DNA of 64,000 bases from Novosphingobium resinovorum (GTDB lineage: Bacteria > Pseudomonadota > Alphaproteobacteria > Sphingomonadales > Sphingomonadaceae), in assembly GCF_001742225.1 (NCBI RefSeq), contig NZ_CP017075.1, positions 496,001 through 560,000 on the forward strand, read 5' to 3'. The notes below the pieces were generated by a model, which saw only the letters and a list, made by a program, of their open reading frames with translations, was not told where the DNA came from and did not search any database. This document shows positions 37,963 through 45,292 of this stretch, in pieces; the stretch's first letter is position 1, and every line of letters starts with the position of its first letter. The position numbers and the translations under genes were made by a program.

Positions 37963-39081
37963 TCAGATGACCGGCACGAAGGGCGCGCGCGCCGCCTTGG
38001 CCTGATAGAGCGCGGCGTCGGCCCGCTTCACCGCTTCGCCCAGCGTCGCGTCCCCGGCAGCGACATGCGCGATGCCGATGCTGACGCCCCAGCCCGATCC
38101 GGCGCCATGGTCGGCAAGGTAGGTCTTCAGCGTCCGCGCGAAGGCTTGTGCATCCTGCGCGGGCGGCAGCAGCACGAGGAACTCGTCGCCGCCATGGCGG
38201 ATCACCTGCCCGGACGACTTCGCCGCCAGTTGCCGCGCTTCCTGCCCGATGGTCGCCAGCACCTCGTCTCCGGCGGCATGGCCGAAACGGTCGTTGATCG
38301 ACTTGAAGTGATCGACGTCGAGGGCAATCACTCCGGCCCCCGCGACGAGGAAGCGGGGCGCCACGTGTTCCAGCCCGGCCCGGTTCCACGTGCCCGTCAG
38401 CATGTCACGCAAGGCAGCGTCGCGCAGGCGGCTCTGTACTAGTTCCACCGGGATCGCCAGTAGGCCGAGGTTGAGCACGCCGAGCAGGATCTGGTCGGAC
38501 AGCATGGCCAGCAGCGCCACCCACTCGTCTCCGGGCATCGCCCAGATCGTCGCGACGATCGACAGCATGTAGCCCGGCAGGTAGGCCAGCATCGACAGTC
38601 CCGCCATGCGCCGCCCGGAAGATTGCGCCGCGTTGCCGGTGAAGGCCAGGATGTACCCGGAAAGCCCCATCGAGATCGACAGGCCCAGCGCATCGCCTAT
38701 CGTCTGCCAGATGCCGTAGGGCTGAACGAGCCCCGCGGCGCCCAGCACAAGCGGCAGGCCATGGCCCAGGGCGGCGCTGGCGATGGGAATGATCATCCAG
38801 CGCACGAAGGCGCTGTGTCCCTCCAGCAGGCGAGCGCCGGCCACCGGCAGCACGTTGGTCATTCCGAGCACTGCATAGAGCAGGGTGACGATGACAGGCG
38901 TGCGCAGCGGCGCGAACGAAAAGGCGAGGATCGCGCCGCTGTAGAGCAGCGAGGACATGCCCCAGCACAGGAAGTGCCGCTCGCTGCGGGCGCGCAAGAA
39001 CAGCACCGTGAAGACGATGCCGAACGCCATCGAGGCGAGGATGCTGCACAGGCGCAGCGTATCGACGTCCGGAAAGCTCAT
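37963..39081 (-). CDS. Membrane-bound diguanylate cyclase (GGDEF)
   Basis: Makes cyclic di-GMP from two GTP. The 372-aa protein has an N-terminal block of about seven hydrophobic helices (residues 8-205) and then a GGDEF domain: LTGTWNRAGLE, ALDVDHFKSINDRFGHAAGDEVL and the active site GGDEF at 297-301. The inhibitory RxxD site usually found five residues before GGDEF is absent (KSSG region), so product inhibition is unlikely. The ATG at 39081 was chosen over one 36 bases upstream. It converges with the PepSY gene, only four bases apart. Confidence 0.92.
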   Translation of the reverse strand: MSFPDVDTLRLCSILASMAFGIVFTVLFLRARSERHFLCWGMSSLLYSGAILAFSFAPLRTPVIVTLLYAVLGMTNVLPVAGARLLEGHSAFVRWMIIPIASAALGHGLPLVLGAAGLVQPYGIWQTIGDALGLSISMGLSGYILAFTGNAAQSSGRRMAGLSMLAYLPGYMLSIVATIWAMPGDEWVALLAMLSDQILLGVLNLGLLAIPVELVQSRLRDAALRDMLTGTWNRAGLEHVAPRFLVAGAGVIALDVDHFKSINDRFGHAAGDEVLATIGQEARQLAAKSSGQVIRHGGDEFLVLLPPAQDAQAFARTLKTYLADHGAGSGWGVSIGIAHVAAGDATLGEAVKRADAALYQAKAARAPFVPVI

Positions 39082-39171
39082 TTGCGGCCCCTTATGGCCG
39101 GGGCCGTCTGGCAGCAAATGGTTAATTTACGATGGCGCGGATCAGGGCATGCACCATGACGGAAAAGGCTG

Positions 39172-40491
39172 TCAGCGCCCGGCAGGCTCACGGCTCAGGC
39201 GGGTCATGAGCAGGGCGGCGCGCTTGATCTGGCGTGGGAAGCTGGAAAGGTCGACGCGCTCCTCGGGTGTATGATCGCCGCTGCTCGACGGGCCGAGCCC
39301 TGCCAGTCCATCGACGTACTGTGCGACGAAGCTGATGTCGCCCGCACCGCGCTTCAGCGGGTCGAGCGCGGGCATGGCCTTCAAACCGAGGTCGGTGTTG
39401 ATCGTGTTGAGCCGGTCGAGCAGCGCCTGGTTGCCGGGCGTGGGCGCCATCGGCGGATAGCCGTCCTTGAAACGGATGGCCGCGTCGGTACGCGGCAGGT
39501 GACGGGCGACGATGGCCTGCATCCTGGCCTTGACCCGCTCGACCTGCTCGGGCGTCAGAGCGCGGTAGTCGCCCTTGGCGATCGCGACGGGCGGGATGAT
39601 GTTGGTCTTGCCGGTGGCGGTGACTTGCGCCTCGTCCCCGCTGAGCGCTGCCGTGGCGCCGCCGCCGACGAGGCCGATGTTGAAGGTCAGGTTGGGCTCG
39701 GGCAATTCCTCGCGGAAGGCGGTGATGATGCGCGCGAGTTCGAAGACGGCGCCGTCGCCTACCTCCGGCGAGAAGGTGCCGCTGGAATGCGCGGTGATCC
39801 CGCTGGCGGTGATCGTGTAATCCCCCGCCGAGCGCCGCGCGACCGAGCCGTAGTCCTGTCCGTCGACGATCACCAGCCCCTCGAAATCGAGCGCGACGTC
39901 GGCCCGCTTGCCCGCCGCGACCAGGTCGGCGCGGGCGAGGCTGACGGGCTCGCCCGCAGCCTCCTCGTCGCCGGTGAGGACGACCTCGATGTTGGCGCCC
40001 GCCAGCGTGCCCGCCGCCTTCATCGCCTTGAGAGCGGCGAGCATCACCACGACGCCGCCCTTGTCGTCCGCCGCGCCGGGGCCGTGCAGCATGGTGCCCT
40101 CGCGCCGGGCGGTCTGGAAGGGGGAGCCTGGCTCGAACACGGTATCGAGATGGCCGATCAGCAGCATCCGGGTCGTCCCGCGCTTGCCCTTGTGCGTGGC
40201 GATGAGGTGCCCGGCGCGGCCCACCGCATCCATCGGCACCCAGCGCGTCTCGAAGCCCAGCGCCGCGAATTCGGGCGCGACCATGGCGTTCACCTTGCGC
40301 ACGCCGTCAAGATTACGGGTGCCGCTGTTCTGCGCGACGAGCTTTTCGAGCAGGGCGATATCGCTTTCCGTGCCCGCATCGGCGGTGCTCACGATCTGGC
40401 GTTCGGCAGGCGATAGCGCTGCGAGGGCCGGCGCCGCGCCGAAGGTCAGGGGAAGCAGGGCGGAGAGGGCGGCGATGCGGATGCGAGACAT
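39172..40491 (-). CDS. Exported M20 family zinc metallopeptidase
   Basis: This 439-aa protein has a Sec signal peptide (MSRIRIAALSALLPLTFGAA, then PALA). The M20 metal site reads LIGHLDTVF (His), GAADDKGG (bridging Asp) and GDEEAAGE (Glu-Glu), with a dimerisation domain (SGITAHSSG) in the middle. It is similar to periplasmic glutamate carboxypeptidase (CPG2)-like enzymes; substrates could be peptides or folates. The start at 40491 puts the signal peptide first. It is divergent from the dehydrogenase gene. Confidence 0.9.
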   Translation of the reverse strand: MSRIRIAALSALLPLTFGAAPALAALSPAERQIVSTADAGTESDIALLEKLVAQNSGTRNLDGVRKVNAMVAPEFAALGFETRWVPMDAVGRAGHLIATHKGKRGTTRMLLIGHLDTVFEPGSPFQTARREGTMLHGPGAADDKGGVVVMLAALKAMKAAGTLAGANIEVVLTGDEEAAGEPVSLARADLVAAGKRADVALDFEGLVIVDGQDYGSVARRSAGDYTITASGITAHSSGTFSPEVGDGAVFELARIITAFREELPEPNLTFNIGLVGGGATAALSGDEAQVTATGKTNIIPPVAIAKGDYRALTPEQVERVKARMQAIVARHLPRTDAAIRFKDGYPPMAPTPGNQALLDRLNTINTDLGLKAMPALDPLKRGAGDISFVAQYVDGLAGLGPSSSGDHTPEERVDLSSFPRQIKRAALLMTRLSREPAGR

Positions 40492-40592
40492 GGCCCTACG
40501 ATAGCCCCGATGCGGTCCGGCGCAAGGCCGCGGTGGACAGGACCTGCCGGGGCGGGCATCGTCGCGCCGGTCCATTCGAACGAGGTCGAACG

Positions 40593-41603
40593 ATGCGCAT
40601 CGCCGTCTATGGCACCCGTAGCTATGACCGCACGTTTCTGTCAGCTGCCAATGCGGATCATGGTTTCGACCTGCAATTCCTCGATGCTCCCCTGACGCTC
40701 TCGACCGCCCGGCTCGCCGAAGGGCACGAGGCGGTCTGCGTCTTCGTCAACGACAAGGCCGACCGGGCCGTGCTCGAAGCGCTCGCGAGTGCAGGCGTGC
40801 GGCTGCTGGCGCTGCGGTGCGCGGGGTACAACAACGTCGATCTTGCCGCCGCCGACCGGCTCGGGATCGCGGTGGTGCGGGTGCCCGCCTATTCGCCCCA
40901 TGCTGTGGCGGAATTCACCGTCGGGCTGCTGCTCTCGCTTGACCGCAAGATCCACCGCGCGTGGTCGCGGGTGCGGGAGAACAACTTCGCGCTGGACGGG
41001 CTTGTCGGCCGCAATCTCCATGGCCGGGTGGCGGGCGTCGTCGGCACCGGCCAGATCGGCGCTCTCGTCGCCCGCACGCTGCGCGCCGGGTTCGGCTGCG
41101 ACGTGCTGGCGAGCGATCCGGTGGTCGATGAGGGGCTGGTCGAAATCGGCGTGCGCTACGTCGAGCGAGAGGCTTTGCTCCGCGAATCGGAAATCGTCAC
41201 GCTGCACTGTCCCCTGACGCCGGATACGTATCACCTGATCGATGCCGCCGTCCTCGTGGCGGCGCGGCCGGGTCTTGTTGTGGTCAACACCAGTCGCGGC
41301 GCCCTGATCGACACCGCCGCGCTGATCGAGGCGCTCAAGCAGCGCCGCGTCGGCGGCGTCGCCCTCGATGTCTATGAGCAGGAGGCGGGGGTCTTCTTCG
41401 ACGACCTGTCCAGCGAGATCATCGACGACGACCTGCTGCAGCGGCTTCTGACGTTCCCCAACGTGCTGATGACCGGGCACCAGGCATTCCTCACCGAGGA
41501 AGCACTGGACGCGATCGCGCGGACCACACTGCAGAGCGTAAGCGACTTCGCAGCCGGCCGCGCGCTGCCGAACCGGATTCGATCGGAGACGGTAAGAAGC
41601 TGA
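40593..41603 (+). CDS. D-2-hydroxyacid dehydrogenase, D-lactate dehydrogenase type
   Basis: This 336-aa NAD-dependent enzyme interconverts a 2-oxoacid (probably pyruvate) and its D-hydroxyacid. The NAD-binding GVVGTGQIGALVAR, catalytic Arg in VVNTSRGALID, Glu in YEQEAGVFF and catalytic His in MTGHQAFLTEEAL are in order. The RCAGYNNVDL and YEQE...FFDD segments are characteristic of fermentative D-LDH (LdhA-like) enzymes. Its start follows AGGTCGAACG. It is the last core gene before the accessory island. Confidence 0.92.
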   Translation: MRIAVYGTRSYDRTFLSAANADHGFDLQFLDAPLTLSTARLAEGHEAVCVFVNDKADRAVLEALASAGVRLLALRCAGYNNVDLAAADRLGIAVVRVPAYSPHAVAEFTVGLLLSLDRKIHRAWSRVRENNFALDGLVGRNLHGRVAGVVGTGQIGALVARTLRAGFGCDVLASDPVVDEGLVEIGVRYVEREALLRESEIVTLHCPLTPDTYHLIDAAVLVAARPGLVVVNTSRGALIDTAALIEALKQRRVGGVALDVYEQEAGVFFDDLSSEIIDDDLLQRLLTFPNVLMTGHQAFLTEEALDAIARTTLQSVSDFAAGRALPNRIRSETVRS

Positions 41604-41771
41604 TCTTTGGAAGTATTATCCGCTGTCGCGCGCCCGCTTGGGGTCGGGCGGTCATCATCCTGTGATCATGATCTGGAGCGGAAGAAGTTGGCTCCCATTT
41701 CAGTATACGTCTAAAAAAATTCAATATTCGTATCCGATGAAGCAAGAAAAACCATATCACGATATCGCGCT

Positions 41772-42083
41772 ATGGCAAGAAATTCATTGCTAAAGGTGGC
41801 GGTCCAGTCTTGCGAATTTGCGAAGGATGCGCCTTTGTCATTGCCACGAGAACCCACGCATGGGGTTCGCAAGCGTGATCGCGATCGTAAGGAACGTATC
41901 AAATCAGCAGGAAGTCCTAAAGAATCCTTGAGAGAACGTGCCGTGGCTTTCGTGCGCGAGCGGGGCGAAGTGAGAACCAAGGACCTCACAGGCATTGGTA
42001 TCCCTCGCTGTTATCTCTCCCGCATGTGTCACGAAGGGCTGCTCCAGAAGACCGGATACGGCCGTTATCGGATTGCAGGCTGA
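41772..42083 (+). CDS. Truncated AbiEi-type winged-helix antitoxin-like protein
   Basis: In this 103-aa protein, residues 53-101 match the N-terminal winged helix of AbiEi-family (type IV toxin-antitoxin) regulators: AVAFVRERGEVRTKDLTGIG, then IPRCYLSRMCHEGLLQKTGYGRYRI. The reading frame stops right there, so the antitoxin effector domain that normally follows is missing. The first 50 residues are basic and unrecognised. No AbiEii-type nucleotidyltransferase toxin is nearby. Codon use is less GC-biased than in flanking genes, which suggests transfer. It could be a remnant, or a stand-alone repressor. Confidence 0.55.
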   Translation: MARNSLLKVAVQSCEFAKDAPLSLPREPTHGVRKRDRDRKERIKSAGSPKESLRERAVAFVRERGEVRTKDLTGIGIPRCYLSRMCHEGLLQKTGYGRYRIAG

Positions 42084-42531
42084 TTCTCCATCGACAGAAA
42101 AACGGCAGCTTAGAATCCCTGTCGGAAACTGTGGCGCCTCCGCTGCTGATGGGCCAGGGATCGCACCTCGCTTGTTGACCCTATCCACATGTTCAATGAG
42201 CAGGTTGCAAGCCTGTATGCTTGCAACCGTGGCCTTCCGATCGGGCTGGCAGTTCAGAACCCCGCAGGGCCTGTGGCACATCCAGCCATCTGTTGGACCA
42301 CGATCATGATGCAGCAAGGCGCTTCGCGACGTAAGGGGGTAGGGCACTGAAGTGCCGATTGTGCCGACGCTTGCCCTTTGGGCCGGATTCTGCGCTCCTG
42401 GCTACAGATCCTGTGCCGCCGGTTGGGTTAGCTGATTTCTTCCAAACTGCGTCATATTCTGGGGCCGATGTCATATGGGCGTATAGATTGTCCCCAATTC
42501 TGAGCGACGACCGAAACGCTCGGGGCGCAGC
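42084..42531. other. Non-coding island segment with a 10-bp stem hairpin
   Basis: No gene is supported on either strand in these 448 bases. One clear structure is the inverted repeat GGTTGCAAGC-CTGTAT-GCTTGCAACC (42203-42228). It lacks a T-tract, so it is more likely an operator or recombination site than a terminator. Confidence 0.5.
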
Positions 42532-43113
42532 ATGATTCCTTTTGATGGTCAGAGTCGCGGCGAACGCGGGCGCATGGCTTTGCTCCGTCATATCGAGCGA
42601 ACCGGATGCACCATCGCCGGCGATCCGGTCTGGACTGATGACGAGATCGCCCGTTTGTGCGCTGCCTTTCCCGACAGGAAAGCTGCCTGCGTGGCTCTGC
42701 CGCGCAGAACCCTTGCAGCTTTTATGCACAAGGCGCGGCAATTGGGGCTCGTACCTTCTCGCCGGATATGGACCAGCGATGAGGCTATTCGCCTGCGGAA
42801 GCCCTATGTGGCAGGCATTCCCATGTCGGAATTACTCGAGATGTTTCCAGGCAAGACCCGCTCGCAAATATGGAGGAAGGCCCGCGATAAGGGATATCGT
42901 CGCCCCCGGCGTGCGCCCACGCCAACTGGAATGCCGCTTGTCGACAGCATTCGCAAACGCGCGTTCGAATGCCGCCTTTCGATGACGGACCTCGACGCCT
43001 TTGTTGGCAGGCGGCGATATTTCGTATCGCCCAGCTACATGGATTGGCGCGCTCTCCAGCGGGCGATGATCCTTCTGGGCGGGCGACCCACGATATTCTG
43101 GGCCCATGCCTAG
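42532..43113 (+). CDS. Tandem Myb/SANT-like DNA-binding protein A
   Basis: This 193-aa protein has two Myb/SANT-like repeats starting at W34 (WTDDEIARLCAAFPDRKAAC, ending HKARQLGL) and W80 (WTSDEAIRL, ending IWRKARDKGYRR), exactly 46 residues apart. A C-terminal HTH-like domain follows (VDSIRKRAFECRLSMTDLDA, about 135-190). The architecture suggests a sequence-specific DNA-binding protein. The gene overlaps the next, paralogous gene by eight bases. Codon use is unlike that of the core genes. An internal ATG (42574) is an alternative start. Function unknown. Confidence 0.7.
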   Translation: MIPFDGQSRGERGRMALLRHIERTGCTIAGDPVWTDDEIARLCAAFPDRKAACVALPRRTLAAFMHKARQLGLVPSRRIWTSDEAIRLRKPYVAGIPMSELLEMFPGKTRSQIWRKARDKGYRRPRRAPTPTGMPLVDSIRKRAFECRLSMTDLDAFVGRRRYFVSPSYMDWRALQRAMILLGGRPTIFWAHA

Positions 43114-43636
43114 CTCCGGAAGCGATCAGGCAAAGGGCATATCTGAGCCGTTTTGGTCTGAGGTGGAGGACCAGGTGCTGCGGGAAATCTACCCAGACTA
43201 TCGCGCATTGCGGCGCCTGCTGCCTGGTCGGACCGTTGCAGCTATCAAGCATCGTGTGCGGAGAATCGGGATCGTGGTCCGGCGCCATGTCTGGACCAAC
43301 AAGGAAGTGCTACGCCTTCATGCTGCTTATCGTGACAGCGTGTCCGACAATGAACTCATCAAGCTCTTCCCCGGACTGCGCTTGTGTCAAATCAAGAGCA
43401 AGGCATCCCATATCGGCGCCGTCCGAAGACAACCGAGTTTGGTAACGTTCGAAGACCCCACGCTCGATGCGATCCGTCGCCGGTCAAAAGAGATGCAAAT
43501 CTCCTTTGTTGAACTGGACAAGCGGGCAGGGACGGGGCGTTTCTTCCAGAAATCATGCCGTCGCCCTTCGCTGAAGCATATCGCTCATGCGGCACGCATC
43601 CTGGAGGCGCAGGTCGGGATCGAGTGGCTTGATTGA
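43106..43636 (+). CDS. Tandem Myb/SANT-like DNA-binding protein B
   Basis: This 176-aa protein is a diverged paralogue of the preceding product. Repeats begin at W17 (WSEVEDQVLREIYPDYRALR, ending HRVRRIGI) and W63 (WTNKEVLRLHAAYRDSVSDN, ending KASHIGAVRR), again 46 residues apart. The C-terminal HTH-like domain (LDAIRRRSKEMQISFVELDK, ending VGIEWLD) aligns with that of protein A. The ATG at 43106 lies in the last eight bases of gene A, so both are made from one message and may pair. There is no recognisable catalytic motif. Confidence 0.7.
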   Translation: MPSSGSDQAKGISEPFWSEVEDQVLREIYPDYRALRRLLPGRTVAAIKHRVRRIGIVVRRHVWTNKEVLRLHAAYRDSVSDNELIKLFPGLRLCQIKSKASHIGAVRRQPSLVTFEDPTLDAIRRRSKEMQISFVELDKRAGTGRFFQKSCRRPSLKHIAHAARILEAQVGIEWLD

Positions 43637-43700
43637 TGCCGATTGATCGTGTCGCCTGCCAGTTCCGTCATCGACGCTGCCAAGGTGACCGCGGCGTATT

Positions 43701-43946
43701 TTACCGATCGCCATTGTACAAATCATCGCGTGTCCAGGCGCTGGTACGGATGATCGTCTGGCGCTCAAGGCGTGCAAGCAGGGCCGCGCGTGCGGCGAGC
43801 GCAAGCCTACCAGACGGTGCGACTGGACCGATTTGCGCGATTGCTCGTCCATGGATGGTGACAAGATAGCAGTGCCCGTCAGCCACGTCTTGGAAGATGG
43901 TGGGCAGTTTGGACTTTGCGTCTGTCGCCGATATCGTCTTCCTCAT
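43701..43946 (-). CDS. Phd/YefM-type antitoxin, no toxin beside it
   Basis: This 81-aa protein has the Phd/YefM fold signature MRKTISATDAKSKLPTIFQD, then VADGHCYLVTIHGRAIAQIG. Such proteins bind DNA by the N-terminal half and neutralise a toxin through the C-terminal tail (here TIIRTSAWTRDDLYNGD). In a normal module the toxin gene follows at once; downstream on the minus strand there is instead the convergent SANT-like gene B. It is therefore an orphan antitoxin, perhaps a leftover of a lost VapC/Doc-type toxin. The 275 bases between it and the FGE gene hold nothing I can support. Confidence 0.75.
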   Translation of the reverse strand: MRKTISATDAKSKLPTIFQDVADGHCYLVTIHGRAIAQIGPVAPSGRLALAARAALLARLERQTIIRTSAWTRDDLYNGDR

Positions 43947-44221
43947 CGGATGCTAGATCAACGTTCGGGGCAATCCATAATTGTTTGGTGCTTATAAGCG
44001 ATTTGCGAGAATGGGAAAATCGCCCACTCGTATAATATGAGGCTGATCCACCACCCATTGTCGGGCGTTCGGCAATTGGGACATTCCGGTCAGTCGCCTT
44101 CGGAGAGGCGGCCATTGGAAAGCCGACATTCAGTCCGCTTGGGGCGCTCTCGGTCTCTGCTCTGACTAAAGGCATTGATGTCGCGCACCTGCGTGACTGA
44201 AACGAAATGCCAGCAAACGAT

Positions 44222-45178
44222 TCAACGTCGAACGCAGCGGAAGCCGATGTGCGAGGTGGAAGTGTCGATCATCTCGGGATGGCGCGCGGCGGGGCGGTAG
44301 CGCTGGCAATAGTTCGCTGCGCACAAGTGAGAACCGCCCTTGAGCACCTTGCGGCCAATCCGCACGCCCGGCTGGGCGGGATCGAAACTGTCCTTGAGCT
44401 TGCCGCCGCGCGGGTTGCTTAGCGTGCAGCACGATCGGCCTACCTTCTTGCGGGCCACTTCGGGCGTCTCGCTCCACCAGTCGCTGGTCCATTCCCAGGT
44501 GTTGCCGATCATGTCGAACACGCCGTAGCCGTTGGCAGGATAGGTCCCGACGGGCGAGGTCCGTTCCCAGCCGTCCAGGATCTGGTTGGCGAAGGGGAAC
44601 AGGCCCTGCCAGTAGTTCGCCAGCATCGCGCCGTCCGGCGCCAATTCGTCGCCCCAGGCATAGTCCGCGCCGTCCAGCCCGCCGCGTGCGGCGAACTCGA
44701 ATTCGGCTTCGGTCGGCAGGTCCTTGCCTGCCCAGTCCGCATAGGCCTGCGCGTCGGCATAGGCGATCTGGACGACCGGATGGTCCCACAAGCCGAGCGC
44801 CTCGACGTCGCGATCCGGTCCCAGTGGATGGCACCAGTCGGCGCCGAAGTCGAACCGCCACCAGTTGGCGGGATTGCCGGTATCGACCGGGGCGGCGGTT
44901 TTGTGGAAGACCAGCGAGCCGGGCTGCGCCATCTCGGGCGGCATGCCGGGGTACTGCGCAGGATCGGGCGCGACTTCGGCGACGGTGCGATAGCCGGTCG
45001 CCGCGACGAACCGTGCGTACTGGCGGTTGGTGACGGGCGTGGCATCGATCCAGAACCCATCGACCGAAACGCGGCGCACGGGCGCTTCCTCGGGATAGAA
45101 GGTTTCCGATCCCATCGCGAAAGTGCCGCCGGGAATACGGACCATCCCGGCCGGCGCCTCACGTTGCGCATCCGTCAT
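44222..45178 (-). CDS. Formylglycine-generating enzyme (SUMF1 family)
   Basis: This enzyme oxidises the active-site cysteine of sulfatases to formylglycine in the cytoplasm before export. The 318-aa protein carries the FGE-sulfatase fold (GMVRIPGGTFAMGSE start, GNTWEWTSDWW) and both redox cysteines, C286 and C291, in GGSHLCAANYCQRYRPAARH, plus HIGFRCVR. These cysteines separate true FGEs from EgtB/PvdO relatives. It lies 115 bases after the sulfatase gene on the same strand, which points to an enzyme-substrate pair. Confidence 0.93.
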   Translation of the reverse strand: MTDAQREAPAGMVRIPGGTFAMGSETFYPEEAPVRRVSVDGFWIDATPVTNRQYARFVAATGYRTVAEVAPDPAQYPGMPPEMAQPGSLVFHKTAAPVDTGNPANWWRFDFGADWCHPLGPDRDVEALGLWDHPVVQIAYADAQAYADWAGKDLPTEAEFEFAARGGLDGADYAWGDELAPDGAMLANYWQGLFPFANQILDGWERTSPVGTYPANGYGVFDMIGNTWEWTSDWWSETPEVARKKVGRSCCTLSNPRGGKLKDSFDPAQPGVRIGRKVLKGGSHLCAANYCQRYRPAARHPEMIDTSTSHIGFRCVRR

Positions 45179-45292
45179 TGCGATGCCGTCCTGCAAAAAG
45201 ATCACCCGTCCTTATCCTCGACCTGGACCTAGCGGCTGGCGGCGCACCGGGCAACGCACCCGGCACGCCCCCGCCCGCTCAAGCCGCCCGCT

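Noticed and set aside
41664..42310. Direct repeat GATCATGAT at 41664-41672 and 42302-42310 as a target-site duplication around the AbiEi-like gene
   Set aside because: The 9-mer is itself palindromic and there are no terminal inverted repeats or transposase between the copies.
41904..42741. Minus-strand open frames at 41904-42347 and 42304-42741 in the accessory island
   Set aside because: They overlap the AbiEi-like and SANT-like genes, have no recognisable motif or ribosome binding site, and the codon pattern is not coding-like.
43652..43700. Plus-strand translation VIDAAKVTAAYFTDRH resembling the start of a VapC toxin
   Set aside because: The frame does not continue into a PIN domain and lies on the wrong strand for the antitoxin at 43701-43946. 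Treated as chance similarity.
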